Source: Pseudomonas lundensis
GTDB taxonomy: Bacteria > Pseudomonadota > Gammaproteobacteria > Pseudomonadales > Pseudomonadaceae
Assembly (NCBI RefSeq): GCF_001042985.1
Contig: NZ_JYKY01000013.1
Location: forward strand, 62,001 to 126,000
Direction: 5' to 3'
Length of the DNA: 64,000 bases
Part shown: positions 9,815 through 20,406 of the stretch, one piece after another
Numbering within the stretch: the stretch's first letter is position 1
How the letters are laid out: each line of letters starts with the position of its first letter
Notes under the pieces: model-generated
What the model was told of the DNA's origin: nothing
The model's input: only the letters and a program-made list of their open reading frames with translations
Databases searched by the model: none
Program-made: the position numbers and the translations under genes

Positions 9815-12253
9815 ATGCCTGATTCTGTTGCTGCCAGCTTGCGTCTAGCGCCTGACGCGCTGACCCGTCCGTTTTCCGCTGAACAGTTCAGCTTCTCTAC
9901 CACCAATGATCTGGAGCCTTTTCGCGGCATTCTCGGCCAGGAGCGTGCGGTCGAAGCCTTGCAGTTTGGCGTGGCCATGCCGCGTCCGGGATACAACGTG
10001 TTTGTCATGGGCGAGCCCGGCACCGGGCGTTTTTCGTTCGTCAAGCGTTACCTCAAGGCTGAAGGCAAACGCCTGAAGTCGCCCAGCGACTGGGTGTACG
10101 TCAATAATTTCGATGACCCGCGTGAACCGCGGGCGCTGGAGTTGCCGGCCAGTGGCGCCGGTGCGTTCATCGCGGACATCAATGGGTTGATCGATAACCT
10201 GCTGGCGACCTTCCCGGCGGTGTTCGAACACCCGACGTACCAACAGCGCAAAAGCGCCATCGACCGGGGTTTCAACCAGCGTTATGACCGGGCGCTGGAC
10301 GTGATCGAGCGCCTGGCGCTGGAGAAGGGCGTGGCGCTGTACCGCGACAGCAGCAACGTCGCCTTCACACCGATGAGCGATGGCAAGGCGCTGGATGAAG
10401 CCGAGTTTTCGCAGTTGCCCGAAGAAGAGCGCGAGCGTTTTCACGAAGACATTTCGCAGCTCGAAGAGCGTCTTAACGAAGAGCTGGCGAGCCTGCCGCA
10501 ATGGAAGCGCGAGTCTAACAACCAGTTGCGTCACCTGAACGAAGAAACCATCACCCTGGCGCTGCAACCGTTGCTGGCGCCGCTGTCGCAGAAGTACGCC
10601 GAGAACGGTGCGGTATGCGGTTATTTGCAGGCCATGCAGGTGTATCTGCTCAAAACCGTGGTCGAGCAGTTGGTCGACGACAGCAAGACCGATGCGCAGG
10701 CGCGCAAGCTGCTCGAAGAGCAATACCTGCCAAGCCTGGTGGTGGGTCAGCCGATGAGCGGCGGCGCCCCGGTGGTGTTTGAGCCGCACCCGACCTACGA
10801 CAACCTGTTTGGTCGTATTGAATACAGCACCGATCAGGGCGCGCTCTACACCACCTACCGCCAGTTGCGGCCGGGTGCGTTGCACCGTGCCAATGGCGGT
10901 TTTTTGATTCTTGAAGCGGAGAAGATGCTCAGTGAGCCGTTCGTGTGGGATGCGCTCAAGCGCGCGCTGCAATCGCGCAAGCTGAAAATGGAGTCGCCGC
11001 TGGGTGAAATGGGCCGCCTGGCGACCGTGACGCTGACCCCGCAAGTGATCCCGTTGCAGGTCAAGGTCATCATCATTGGTGCCCGTCAGCTGTATTACAC
11101 GTTGCAAGACCTCGATCCGGACTTCCAGGAGATGTTCCGCGTGCTGGTGGACTTCGACGAAGACATCCCGATGGTCGACGAAAGCCTTGAGCAGTTTGCA
11201 CAGCTGCTGACCACGCGCACGTCTGAAGAAGGCATGGCGCCACTGACGGCCGATGCGGTTGCGCGACTGGCCACCTACAGCGCGCGGCTGGCGGAGCATC
11301 AGGGGCGGTTGTCGGCTCGTATCGGTGATCTGTTCCAGTTGGTCAGCGAGGCGGATTTCATTCGTCATCTGGCCAACGATGAAATGACCGACGCCGGGCA
11401 CATCGAACGTGCGCTCAAGGCCAAGGCCACCCGTACCGGGCGTGTGTCGGCGCGGATTCTCGATGACATGCTGGCAGGCATCATCCTGATCGACACCGAT
11501 GGCGCCGCTGTCGGCAAATGCAATGGCCTGACCGTGCTGGAAGTGGGGGATTCAGCGTTCGGCGTGCCAGCGCGGATTTCGGCCACGGTGTACCCGGGCG
11601 GCAGCGGAATTGTCGACATCGAACGCGAAGTCAACCTCGGGCAGCCGATTCACTCCAAGGGCGTGATGATCTTGACCGGCTACTTGGGCAGTCGTTATGC
11701 CCAGGAATTCCCGCTGGCGATTTCGGCCAGCATCGCGCTGGAACAGTCCTACGGCTACGTGGACGGCGACAGTGCTTCGCTGGGCGAGGCTTGCACGTTG
11801 ATTTCCGCGCTGTCCAAAACGCCGCTCAAGCAGTGTTTTGCAATCACCGGCTCCATCAACCAATTCGGTGAAGTGCAGGCGGTGGGCGGGGTCAACGAGA
11901 AGATCGAAGGCTTCTTCCGTCTGTGCGAGGCTCGCGGGCTGACCGGCGAGCAGGGTGCGATCATCCCTCAAGCCAACGTTGCCACCTTGATGCTGGATGA
12001 GAAAGTGTTGCAGGCCGTGCGCGAAGGCAAGTTCCACGTCTACGCGGTGCGTCAGGCAGACGAAGCCCTGAGCTTGTTGGTGGGCGAGCCTGCGGGCGAG
12101 CCGGACGCTGAAGGTCAGTTCCCGGAGGGCAGCGTCAATGCGCGGGTGGTCGAACGCCTGCGGGTGATTGCAGAGATGATCAGCGATGAAGATCTCAAAG
12201 AAGCGGAAAAAGAACTGATCGCCGAAACCCTGGCGGCTAAAAAAACCGTGTAA
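9815..12253 (+). CDS. asrA: Lon-family protease (LonH / AsrA-like)
   Basis: 812 residues: an N-terminal ATPase-like part and a C-terminal Lon proteolytic domain. The P-loop is degenerate, GEPGTGRFS (66-74), lacking the Lys-Ser/Thr of a normal Walker A, as in the YcbZ/LonH group. The protease dyad is present: DGDSAS places the nucleophile at S653, and VNEKIEG gives K696. The 43-residue spacing equals that of E. coli Lon (679/722). IPGSGSG-like YPGGSGIVDIERE leads the domain. AAGGA lies upstream of the ATG. AsrA of P. aeruginosa is a heat-shock-linked protease tied to aminoglycoside stress; the symbol is by similarity. I saw no clear RpoH promoter. Confidence 0.85.
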   Translation: MPDSVAASLRLAPDALTRPFSAEQFSFSTTNDLEPFRGILGQERAVEALQFGVAMPRPGYNVFVMGEPGTGRFSFVKRYLKAEGKRLKSPSDWVYVNNFDDPREPRALELPASGAGAFIADINGLIDNLLATFPAVFEHPTYQQRKSAIDRGFNQRYDRALDVIERLALEKGVALYRDSSNVAFTPMSDGKALDEAEFSQLPEEERERFHEDISQLEERLNEELASLPQWKRESNNQLRHLNEETITLALQPLLAPLSQKYAENGAVCGYLQAMQVYLLKTVVEQLVDDSKTDAQARKLLEEQYLPSLVVGQPMSGGAPVVFEPHPTYDNLFGRIEYSTDQGALYTTYRQLRPGALHRANGGFLILEAEKMLSEPFVWDALKRALQSRKLKMESPLGEMGRLATVTLTPQVIPLQVKVIIIGARQLYYTLQDLDPDFQEMFRVLVDFDEDIPMVDESLEQFAQLLTTRTSEEGMAPLTADAVARLATYSARLAEHQGRLSARIGDLFQLVSEADFIRHLANDEMTDAGHIERALKAKATRTGRVSARILDDMLAGIILIDTDGAAVGKCNGLTVLEVGDSAFGVPARISATVYPGGSGIVDIEREVNLGQPIHSKGVMILTGYLGSRYAQEFPLAISASIALEQSYGYVDGDSASLGEACTLISALSKTPLKQCFAITGSINQFGEVQAVGGVNEKIEGFFRLCEARGLTGEQGAIIPQANVATLMLDEKVLQAVREGKFHVYAVRQADEALSLLVGEPAGEPDAEGQFPEGSVNARVVERLRVIAEMISDEDLKEAEKELIAETLAAKKTV

Positions 12254-12294
12254 CGCCCTCTGCGGTGGTGACGCGTTTTACCTTCCGTTGGTCA

Positions 12295-12319
12295 CGGCGC
12301 CTTGGCGGGCGCCGTTTTT
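12295..12319 (+). terminator. terminator of the Lon-like protease gene
   Basis: The stem CGGCGCC/GGCGCCG has a six-base loop and is followed by TTTTT. Confidence 0.88.
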
Positions 12320-12414
12320 CTTCTATTCTCAGCACATGGACCTCCACTGTCGTCACTGGAACGATGCAGCCCGTTGTGTGCGGCTGAATACAGGAACCAC
12401 CGAGGGTCGCCGCC

Positions 12415-12732
12415 ATGTCGCGCAACCTTTGTCTTACCCGCCGATGCTTGGGGCTGGTCACGCGTATCGAGTGCAGCGTACGCCCCCTGGCAGGCGGCAC
12501 CGGTATGTGGACGTTGCTGTTTGCTGCCGGACTGGCGGGCGAGCAGCCCACCACGATCAAGTCCCAGGGCCCGTTCCCCGGCCCGAGCGCGGCCGAAACC
12601 ATCCTTGAATCCATCGTCGAAAGCCTGACCCTGCACGGCTATGAGCTGGCGGATGATCCGCAGATCTGGTGCCTGCATGTGCAGGCCCAGCTACGGCAAA
12701 TCAACGGAGCGCGCTGTCACGCGTCTCGCTGA
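12415..12732 (+). CDS. conserved pseudomonad protein of unknown function
   Basis: 105 residues starting MSRNLCLTRRCLG, with GAGGG upstream of the ATG. It has no membrane segment or lipobox. The middle is rich in small residues (MWTLLFAAGLAGEQP) and the second half is predicted helical (AAETILESIVESLTLHGYEL). I recall close relatives only as hypothetical proteins of Pseudomonas. It lies behind the Lon-like gene but is separated from it by a terminator, and converges with the large lipoprotein gene. Confidence 0.65.
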   Translation: MSRNLCLTRRCLGLVTRIECSVRPLAGGTGMWTLLFAAGLAGEQPTTIKSQGPFPGPSAAETILESIVESLTLHGYELADDPQIWCLHVQAQLRQINGARCHASR

Positions 12733-12741
12733 TCGCAGGCT

Positions 12742-14574
12742 TCAGTGGGGCGGATTGACCTCCGGCACCTTGTCGAGCTTGACCTCAAAGCCGTATTCCA
12801 CGGGGGTAAGGTCGGTGCGGGCATAGCTTTCCAGTTGGGTCGGCTGGCCATAGAAGTAATGCACGTCAAACAGCGCAGGGCCTTCTGCCTCTGCGCTGTG
12901 GCTCACGGCCAGCACTTCCTTCAGGTAGTTGCCGGTGGCGTCCTTGGCGTAGAACCGCCAGGCATCCGACGGGAACGCCTTTTGATCGACTATTAGTGCG
13001 TTGCCCTTAAGCTCCAGCCCTGTGGGCAGGTGCTCTATGTTCAGCACCTGCTTGTCGACTGCTGCGATGTACATGGGCATCGAGCCAATGGCGTAGGCAG
13101 GGGTTTCCGGGAACAAGTTCAGGTCGTAGGTGATGACGCCAGTGTGCGGGTCGACATCGAAGGCTTCTTCCGGCAGCTCCAGCGGCTCGCTGCGCTTGCC
13201 ACTTTCATCTTCGGCAAAGAACGTGACCGGAGCTTGGGAGGCGTCGGGCAGCAGGCCGACCAACTCGTCATTAAACGTAGCGGGGTGGCTGAACTCCAGC
13301 GTCGCGGCGCTGGCGTCGTCAATGGACTGGTTGATGGTCACGGTCTTTTTGAAGCGCTCAGGGTCGAGGTTGGCGTTTTTCAGGTACGCAGGCGCCTGGT
13401 CGTCGTACACCACGACCGATAGCGGCAGGGGCTGAACCTCTTTGCTGATCACGGTTTTATCGAGCCGACGTACCGGCAGGTCGAGGGCTTTGCGGGTCAC
13501 TGTGGCGCTGGAGAAGTCCATGACGCTGATGTCCAGCGTGTCGACAGAGCCGTTGAAGTACACCTTGCTGTAGTGGTTGGGGTGTTTTTGCTCGAAGGCT
13601 TTTTCTTCGTCTGCCAACTGTCGTTCGAAGGCTTCGCTCCAGGCGGTTTGCTTGAGCATCTCGGCCAGCTGTTGCTGGTAAAACGCCAGTTGCTCGGCAT
13701 TTTCGTTGATCGAGCCTGCGCGCGAGAGGAATTGGCCTGATTGATCGCGGGCCTGAATGATCAAGGGATTCAGTTCGGTGTCCCCCACAGCCTCGGCGGG
13801 CGCGGCGCTGTTGTGGATCTCGACTTCAGCGAAGTTTTTGCCCAGCGCTAACAGGGTCACGCTGATGGTGCCATCGGTCAGTGTCTGGCCCACGTCTTTG
13901 CCGTTGAGCTTGAAATGCACGACGTTGCCCGGCGCAATCACTTCTACCTTGCCATGCAGCATCACCGGTTGCGGCTGCTGGCCGTTTTCGGTCTCAACGC
14001 CGTCGATGTAAGGGTAGGTGACGGTCAGGTCGTCCGGGTTGCTCAGGTTGGCGCTCGAAGGGCTTAGCTGAATGCCGGGATCGGTTTCGGACCACTCGGG
14101 CTGGAACGGCACCTCTTGTTTATTGCTCAAGGTGACGGATTGCCATTCCAGAGCGTGGGGGAACGGGAATTCGGAGGCGCTGTTGATCGGGAAGGGGAAC
14201 ACCGGCTCCAGATCGGTCAGGTAGTCGGAACTGGCATTTTTACGCAGGACAAACAGGCCATTGATGTAGGTGTCCGTCAGCGCCTGAATGCTGGGGTAGT
14301 GGTTGAGCAGTGCCAGATCGTCTGTGGTGTATTCGGTTTCAATCGGCTTGTCTTGCAGCTTGAGCCGCGCCCGCTCCAGCAACAGCAGCGACCCGCCAAG
14401 GTCGGCGACGGCATCTTTGAGTGGCTGGTCTTTGATGGTGTCCAGGTTCTGTTCGAATTGGGCGGTTCTTTCTTCCAGGCTGGCGAGCGGGTGTTGGTCA
14501 TCCGGTGAGCAGCCTCCCGTGGCGAGCAGCGCCAATGAGAGTCCGAGACCAGCCAAGGGGAATCGCAGATCCAT
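12742..14574 (-). CDS. large lipoprotein of unknown function
   Basis: 610 residues with a clear lipoprotein signal: MDLRF, a hydrophobic core and LATGGC (C22). After the acylation site comes a helical, acidic stretch (SLEERTAQFEQNLDTIKDQPL) and then a long region of short beta-rich segments. No catalytic motif or named domain is evident to me. The mature chain has no further cysteine. It stands alone between two oppositely oriented genes, so the neighbourhood gives no hint. A surface or periplasm-facing anchored protein is the most that can be inferred. Confidence 0.75.
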   Translation of the reverse strand: MDLRFPLAGLGLSLALLATGGCSPDDQHPLASLEERTAQFEQNLDTIKDQPLKDAVADLGGSLLLLERARLKLQDKPIETEYTTDDLALLNHYPSIQALTDTYINGLFVLRKNASSDYLTDLEPVFPFPINSASEFPFPHALEWQSVTLSNKQEVPFQPEWSETDPGIQLSPSSANLSNPDDLTVTYPYIDGVETENGQQPQPVMLHGKVEVIAPGNVVHFKLNGKDVGQTLTDGTISVTLLALGKNFAEVEIHNSAAPAEAVGDTELNPLIIQARDQSGQFLSRAGSINENAEQLAFYQQQLAEMLKQTAWSEAFERQLADEEKAFEQKHPNHYSKVYFNGSVDTLDISVMDFSSATVTRKALDLPVRRLDKTVISKEVQPLPLSVVVYDDQAPAYLKNANLDPERFKKTVTINQSIDDASAATLEFSHPATFNDELVGLLPDASQAPVTFFAEDESGKRSEPLELPEEAFDVDPHTGVITYDLNLFPETPAYAIGSMPMYIAAVDKQVLNIEHLPTGLELKGNALIVDQKAFPSDAWRFYAKDATGNYLKEVLAVSHSAEAEGPALFDVHYFYGQPTQLESYARTDLTPVEYGFEVKLDKVPEVNPPH

Positions 14575-14716
14575 TCTTCAGGTTTCCTGTCCGTAAACGA
14601 TGCCGAGTAGGTGGACGCTAGCAGAAAAAGTTTTTACAGACTGTGTCCGGGGCTTTATCTCTAGTGAATTCCCGCTGATATACTCGCGCCCATTTTTTCA
14701 CTTCCTGTGAGTTTCA

Positions 14717-15205
14717 ATGGAACGCTTTATCGAAAATGCAATGTACGCGTCGCGCTGGATTCTGGCGCCGATCTATTTTGGTTTGTCGCTGGGCCTGCTG
14801 GCGCTGGCGTTGAAGTTCTTCCAGGAAGTGTTTCACGTAATTCCGAACGTGTTTGCGCTATCTGAGTCGGACTTGATCCTGGTCATTCTGTCGCTGATTG
14901 ACATGGCGCTGGTGGGTGGCTTGCTGGTCATGGTCATGATTTCGGGTTACGAGAACTTCGTTTCGCAACTGGACATCGACGAGCACAAAGAGAAGCTCAG
15001 CTGGTTGGGCACGATGGATTCCACGTCGCTGAAAATGAAAGTCGCGGCCTCGATTGTGGCGATCTCTTCGATTCACCTGCTGCGGGTGTTCATGGATGCG
15101 CGCAATATCGAGCCCCAGTACCTGATGTGGTACGTGATTATCCACATGACATTTGTGATCTCGGCATTTGCCATGGGGTATCTGGACAAGATCACCAAGC
15201 ATTGA
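14717..15205 (+). CDS. yqhA: UPF0114 membrane protein YqhA
   Basis: 162 residues with four hydrophobic segments (about 10-35, 52-75, 108-125 and 135-155), matching the YqhA/TIGR00645 family in length and in sequence: [45 protein letters not shown] and LGYLDK-like [10 protein letters not shown]. It is an inner-membrane protein of unknown function. It stands alone, 143 bases before fklB. Confidence 0.9.
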   Translation: MERFIENAMYASRWILAPIYFGLSLGLLALALKFFQEVFHVIPNVFALSESDLILVILSLIDMALVGGLLVMVMISGYENFVSQLDIDEHKEKLSWLGTMDSTSLKMKVAASIVAISSIHLLRVFMDARNIEPQYLMWYVIIHMTFVISAFAMGYLDKITKH

Positions 15206-15348
15206 GGCCGGGCGCCGGTAGCGCCTGCACAACGCGGGCTGCGAAGGCTTTGGGGGCTGTGTTAGTCTGCTCGCCCTTTTTTGGTTCAGGGCGTTTGGGT
15301 CAGTCGTTCAGTTGACTGGCCTGCAGCGTTCCACAGCGGAGCAGTGTT

Positions 15349-15966
15349 ATGTCCGAAGTAAATCTGTCGACCGACGAAACCCGCGTCAGCTACGGCATTG
15401 GCCGTCAGTTGGGCGACCAACTGCGCGACAACCCGCCGCCGGGCGTTAGCCTGGATGCCATTCTGGCAGGCCTGACCGACGCGTTCGCCGGTAAAGAAAG
15501 CCGTGTTGGCCAGGAAGAAATGTCCGCCAGCTTCAAAGTGATCCGCGAGATCATGCAAGCTGAAGCGGCTGCCAAGGCCGAAGCCGCAGCGGGCGAAGGC
15601 AAGGCTTTCCTGGCTGAAAACGCGAAGAAAGACGGCATCACCACCCTGGCGTCCGGCCTGCAATTCGAAGTGGTGACAGCAGGTGAAGGCGCTAAGCCAT
15701 CCCGTGAAGACACCGTGCGTGTTCACTACCACGGCACTCTGATCGACGGCACTGTGTTCGACAGCTCTTACGAGCGTGGCCAGCCTGCCGAGTTCCCGGT
15801 TGGTGGCGTGATCGCTGGTTGGACTGAAGCCCTGCAATTGATGAACGCCGGCAGCAAATGGCGTATCTACGTGCCGAGCGAACTGGCTTACGGCGCCCAA
15901 GGCGTTGGCAGCATCGCACCGCACAGCGTGCTGGTATTCGACGTTGAGCTGCTGGACGTTCTGTAA
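15349..15966 (+). CDS. fklB: FKBP-type peptidyl-prolyl isomerase FklB
   Basis: 205 residues, against 206 in E. coli FklB. Residues 1-75 are the helical FKBP N-terminal dimerisation region (YGIGRQLGDQLRDN). A charged alanine-rich helix follows (about 65-90), then the FKBP domain (105-205) with VRVHYHGTLIDGTVFDSSYERG, the VIAGWTEAL pocket and YGAQGVGSIAPHSVLVFDVELL. There is no signal peptide, unlike FkpA/Mip, so it is probably cytoplasmic. GGAGC precedes the ATG. Confidence 0.93.
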   Translation: MSEVNLSTDETRVSYGIGRQLGDQLRDNPPPGVSLDAILAGLTDAFAGKESRVGQEEMSASFKVIREIMQAEAAAKAEAAAGEGKAFLAENAKKDGITTLASGLQFEVVTAGEGAKPSREDTVRVHYHGTLIDGTVFDSSYERGQPAEFPVGGVIAGWTEALQLMNAGSKWRIYVPSELAYGAQGVGSIAPHSVLVFDVELLDVL

Positions 15967-15984
15967 GAACGCCACGGTTTAGCG

Positions 15985-16017
15985 GTAATGACGGGTTGTT
16001 GGCCAGCCCGTCATTAC
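15985..16017. terminator. bidirectional hairpin between fklB and the Fur-boxed gene
   Basis: An 11-base-pair perfect stem, GTAATGACGGG/CCCGTCATTAC, sits between the convergent stops. T runs are weak on both sides. Confidence 0.6.
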
Positions 16018-16027
16018 GCGTTTGGCT

Positions 16028-16300
16028 TCATAGTTCTAGTTTGGCCTGGTGCTCATGGGTGTCAGCCGAGCCGACAGGGCGCAACGCCCGGGCGTAACAG
16101 AATAGAAACAAGTTTCGCACCAACTCTTTAAGCACTCCCGGCTCGCTTGAGTTAAGTCCTGAAAAATCCAGGTCGCCCTGATCCTGCAATTCAGTCAGCG
16201 CGTCTTCTTCCAGTACGGCACACACTTCCCCGGTTTCCCGATGCAGGATTCGCAGGTACGGGTGTGGTCGGTCCAGCCAAGCGTCTATTAAATAAGTCAT
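16028..16300 (-). CDS. small iron-regulated protein of unknown function (PA4570-like)
   Basis: I start it at the ATG at 16300 (90 residues, MTYLIDAWLDRPHPYLRI), which has AAGGAG nine bases upstream. Two upstream in-frame starts are poor: one directly abuts that AAGGAG and the other overlaps the Fur box. The protein looks like a small compact domain (LHRETGEVCAVLEEDALTEL) with no signal peptide. It sits in the slot occupied by PA4570 beside ispB and fklB in P. aeruginosa, which I recall as iron-repressed. The Fur box supports that here. Function is unknown. Confidence 0.75.
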   Translation of the reverse strand: MTYLIDAWLDRPHPYLRILHRETGEVCAVLEEDALTELQDQGDLDFSGLNSSEPGVLKELVRNLFLFCYARALRPVGSADTHEHQAKLEL

Positions 16301-16325
16301 GGGTGTCATCTCCTTGATGGATATC

Positions 16326-16344
16326 AATGAGAATAATTCTTATT
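16326..16344 (-). promoter_or_regulatory. Fur box
   Basis: AATGAGAATAATTCTTATT matches 12 of 19 positions of the Fur consensus and lies within an imperfect palindrome, 26 bases upstream of the start of the small gene at 16028-16300. The other flanking gene, yjdM, points the same way and ends before it, so the box serves only this gene. Confidence 0.7.
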
Positions 16345-16493
16345 CAATTAATAGCAAGTGCCTATTGGCGGATTTCCGGTTTTTCTGCGAAGACGTTGCT
16401 ACCGGTCAAAGTGGCTGGCGATTTGATGTCGCGTGTTGAACCAGGCAGTGGCAGGGGAGGAAGCGGGATAGGGAGCAGAGCGGGGAAACAACA

Positions 16494-16518
16494 CCTTCCT
16501 GCGCCAGGCGCAGGAAGG
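16494..16518 (-). terminator. probable terminator of yjdM
   Basis: The stem CCTTCCTGCGC/GCGCAGGAAGG (11 pairs) lies 13 bases behind the stop of yjdM. On the minus strand the following run is TGTTGTTT. Confidence 0.65.
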
Positions 16519-16531
16519 AAAGGCGCAGAAA

Positions 16532-16873
16532 TCAGACTTTACGCACGAACTCGGACTTGAGCTTCATTGGGCCGATGCCGTCGATTTTGCAGTCGATGTC
16601 GTGATCGCCATCGCACAAGCGGATGTTCTTGACCTTGGTGCCGACTTTGACCACCAGCGAGGTGCCTTTGATTTTCAGGTCCTTGATCACGGTGATGGTG
16701 TCGCCATCGTTCAGGACAGTGCCAGCGGAGTCTTTGTAGACTTTTACGTCGCTGTCGACTTCCGCTTCAGCGTTGGCAGACCACTCATGGGCGCATTCCG
16801 GGCAGACCAACTGTACGCCGTCTTCGTAGGTGTATTCGGAATTGCATTTCGGGCAGGGTGGCAAAGTGCTCAC
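16532..16873 (-). CDS. yjdM: zinc-ribbon protein YjdM (formerly PhnA)
   Basis: 113 residues starting with GTG, with AGGAGC about five bases upstream. A zinc ribbon at the N-terminus ([12 protein letters not shown] and [10 protein letters not shown], four cysteines at about 7, 10, 24 and 27) is followed by the compact beta domain of the family ([50 protein letters not shown]). Length matches E. coli YjdM (111). Its old link to phosphonate use is not supported by biochemistry, and no phn genes lie nearby. Confidence 0.92.
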   Translation of the reverse strand: MSTLPPCPKCNSEYTYEDGVQLVCPECAHEWSANAEAEVDSDVKVYKDSAGTVLNDGDTITVIKDLKIKGTSLVVKVGTKVKNIRLCDGDHDIDCKIDGIGPMKLKSEFVRKV

Positions 16874-17027
16874 TTGCGCTCCTTAAAAGTCAGGATGGCT
16901 AAAAGGCACGCATTGTATAGGGTTTTGTCGGCGGGCGGGGAAAGTGCGGGGGGATGCGCTTGGCGTCACAGCCCAAGACCCTCGTGTGAAGGCCTTGGGA
17001 GCGGGAGCGGCTGACGCCGGGTGTGGA

Positions 17028-17996
17028 TCAGTGTGTGCGGGCGACCGCGAATTCGCTCAGTTCGACCAGCGCGTCGCGGTATTCGCTCGGCGGCAGGGCT
17101 TCAAGGCAAACAATGGCGCGGGCAACGAAGTCGCGGGCCAGTTGTGCGGTGTATTCCAGCGAACCGGAGGCTTCAACCGCGTCGCGGATGCTTTCCAGGT
17201 CTTCAATGCCACCTTTCTGGATGGCTTGACGAACCAGTGCCGCTTGTTCCGGCGTGCCCTCGCGCATGGTGTAGATCAAGGGCAGCGTCGGCTTGCCTTC
17301 AGCCAGGTCGTCACCCACGTTCTTGCCCAAGGTTTCGGCGTCGCCGCGGTAGTCGAGCAGGTCGTCCACCAGTTGGAATGCCACGCCCAGGTGATCGCCG
17401 AACATGCGCAATGCTTCGCTTTGTTCGGGTGTTGCACCGGCCAGAGCCGCCGCGCTGTGGGTCGAGGCCTCGAAGAGCATCGCGGTTTTGCCGCGGATGA
17501 CTTCCATGTAGGTTTCTTCCGTGGTGCTGGCGTCGCGCACTTTTGACAGTTGCAGCACTTCGCCTTCGGCAATGATGCGGGTCGCTTGCGACAGGATCTT
17601 CATCACCGGCATCGAGCCCAGCTCAACCATCATTTCGAAGGAGCGCGAGTACAGGAAGTCGCCCACCAGTACGCTCGGCGCGTTGCCCCACGTCGCATTG
17701 GCGGTCTTGCGGCCACGGCGCATGCCGGACATGTCCACCACGTCGTCGTGCAGCAGGGTGGCGGTGTGCAGGAACTCGATGGTTGCCGCCAGCAGGCGCA
17801 AGTCATCGCCTTCGCGGCCCAGCGCCTTGCCACAGAGCAACACTAATAAAGGACGCAGGCGTTTACCGCCGGCCGAAGTAATGTAGTCGCCGATTTTTGA
17901 GACCAGCGGTACGCGTGAAGTCAGCTGCTTCTTGATGATGCCGTCGACGGCGCTAAAATCGTCCGCCACCGCGCGGTAGAAAGCTTGGGGTTGCAT
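17028..17996 (-). CDS. ispB: octaprenyl/polyprenyl diphosphate synthase IspB
   Basis: 322 residues of an all-helical trans-prenyltransferase that makes the ubiquinone side chain from farnesyl and isopentenyl diphosphates. The first aspartate-rich motif is LLHDDVVD near residues 82-89 and the second is [12 protein letters not shown] near 208-219. [19 protein letters not shown] and [10 protein letters not shown] are also present. It is divergent from rplU, as usual in gammaproteobacteria. Confidence 0.95.
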   Translation of the reverse strand: MQPQAFYRAVADDFSAVDGIIKKQLTSRVPLVSKIGDYITSAGGKRLRPLLVLLCGKALGREGDDLRLLAATIEFLHTATLLHDDVVDMSGMRRGRKTANATWGNAPSVLVGDFLYSRSFEMMVELGSMPVMKILSQATRIIAEGEVLQLSKVRDASTTEETYMEVIRGKTAMLFEASTHSAAALAGATPEQSEALRMFGDHLGVAFQLVDDLLDYRGDAETLGKNVGDDLAEGKPTLPLIYTMREGTPEQAALVRQAIQKGGIEDLESIRDAVEASGSLEYTAQLARDFVARAIVCLEALPPSEYRDALVELSEFAVARTH

Positions 17997-18075
17997 CAGC
18001 GACAGGTGCTCCAGAAGGGTTGCGCGGCATGCTAGGTCGGGGGGGATGGCCTGTCAAGGCGCGATGGGCGGCCCC

Positions 18076-18104
18076 TTGCAACGTCCTCTTGCCTTGCGTA
18101 CAAT
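18076..18104 (+). promoter_or_regulatory. sigma-70 promoter of rplU-rpmA
   Basis: TTGCAA (18076-18081), a 17-base spacer and TACAAT (18099-18104), then a G+C-rich discriminator. It implies a leader of about 125 bases before rplU. Confidence 0.7.
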
Positions 18105-18237
18105 CGCGCACCCTGAACTTCCTGGGCAGCACCTGCCTTACGCAATTGCACTTGGGCCGTTCCAGCCCCATGCAGCCATGCCAGCCAATACCTTTACCTA
18201 TAAAGCGCTGGGTGAGCAGGATTATCGGAGAAATACC

Positions 18238-18552
18238 ATGTCGTATGCAGTAATCGTTACTGGTGGCAAGCAGTACAAAGTAGCTCCAGGTGAATACCTG
18301 AAGATCGAAAAACTGGAAATCGCTACCGGCGAATCCGTAACTTTTGATCGCGTTCTGTTGGTCGCCAATGGCGACGACGTGAACATCGGCGCTCCAGTTG
18401 TTCCTGGCGCCACTGTTGTGGCTGAAGTGATCTCCCAAGGTCGTCACGATAAAGTCCGCATCATCAAGTTCCGTCGTCGTAAGCACCACATGAAGCGTAT
18501 GGGCCACCGCCAGTGGTACACCGAGATCAAAATCACCGGTATTCAGGCTTAA
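18238..18552 (+). CDS. rplU: 50S ribosomal protein L21
   Basis: 104 residues. The start is the ATG at 18238 with GGAG eight bases upstream; an open frame continues 64 codons further 5' but would run through the promoter. [32 protein letters not shown] and the basic [15 protein letters not shown] are typical. It binds 23S rRNA. It is followed after 34 bases by rpmA in the standard two-gene operon. Confidence 0.98.
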   Translation: MSYAVIVTGGKQYKVAPGEYLKIEKLEIATGESVTFDRVLLVANGDDVNIGAPVVPGATVVAEVISQGRHDKVRIIKFRRRKHHMKRMGHRQWYTEIKITGIQA

Positions 18553-18586
18553 TTTCAGCCTAATTCCTCACTAGGAGAATTGACTC

Positions 18587-18862
18587 ATGGCACACAAAAA
18601 AGCTGGTGGTAGTACCCGTAACGGTCGCGACTCAGAAGCCAAACGCCTTGGCGTGAAGATGTATGGCGGCCAGGCTATCGTTCCAGGCAACATCATCGTG
18701 CGTCAGCGCGGTACCCAATTCCACGCTGGCTACGGCGTTGGTATGGGCAAAGATCACACCCTGTTCGCGAAAGTGGAAGGCGTGATCAAGTTCCAGGTTA
18801 AAGGCGCCTTCGGTCGTCGCTATGTAAGCATCGTTCCGAAGACTGAAGTCGTCGCAGCGTAA
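18587..18862 (+). CDS. rpmA: 50S ribosomal protein L27
   Basis: 91 residues starting [16 protein letters not shown], with AGGAG upstream of the [26 protein letters not shown] and MGKDHTLFA are diagnostic. The flexible N-terminus reaches the peptidyl-transferase centre. There is no N-terminal cleavage extension of the Firmicutes kind. A terminator follows directly. Confidence 0.98.
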   Translation: MAHKKAGGSTRNGRDSEAKRLGVKMYGGQAIVPGNIIVRQRGTQFHAGYGVGMGKDHTLFAKVEGVIKFQVKGAFGRRYVSIVPKTEVVAA

Positions 18863-18880
18863 TAGCTTGGTAGCTGGAAG

Positions 18881-18906
18881 AGCCCTGTCTTGCGACGGGG
18901 CTTTTT
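18881..18906 (+). terminator. terminator of rplU-rpmA
   Basis: AGCCCTGTC/GACGGGGCT (one T·G pair) closes on TTGC and is followed by TTTT. Confidence 0.88.
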
Positions 18907-18975
18907 CGTTTGTGGGATGAGTCTCTTGCAAAACTGTTTGTATGGGCTGCTGGCGCTGGATTTAACGGTCGTTGA

Positions 18976-20283
<1,308 letters not shown>

Positions 20284-20303
20284 TTCGTTGCAGTAAACTA
20301 CAG

Positions 20304-20327
20304 CGCCGCTCAATTGAGCGGCGTTTT
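20304..20327 (+). terminator. terminator of obg
   Basis: CGCCGCTC-AATT-GAGCGGCG, a perfect palindrome, followed by TTTT. Confidence 0.87.
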
Positions 20328-20406
20328 AGCATCTACGAAACGGTAATCACAAAAATTCCACGGGTAGCGCTCGGTCGCGCTGCTCTCAGGCATAGGTTGG
20401 AACATG

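Noticed and set aside
9845..11401. 518-codon minus-strand frame opposite the Lon-like protease
   Set aside because: Shadow frame with Arg/Gln/Leu-rich low-information sequence.
16301..16327. Longer start for the Fur-boxed small gene
   Set aside because: It would overlap the Fur box and lacks a ribosome-binding site; the ATG at 16300 has AAGGAG at good spacing.
18046..18237. 64-codon N-terminal extension of L21
   Set aside because: It would run through the rplU promoter, and L21 has no such extension; the ATG at 18238 has a good GGAG.
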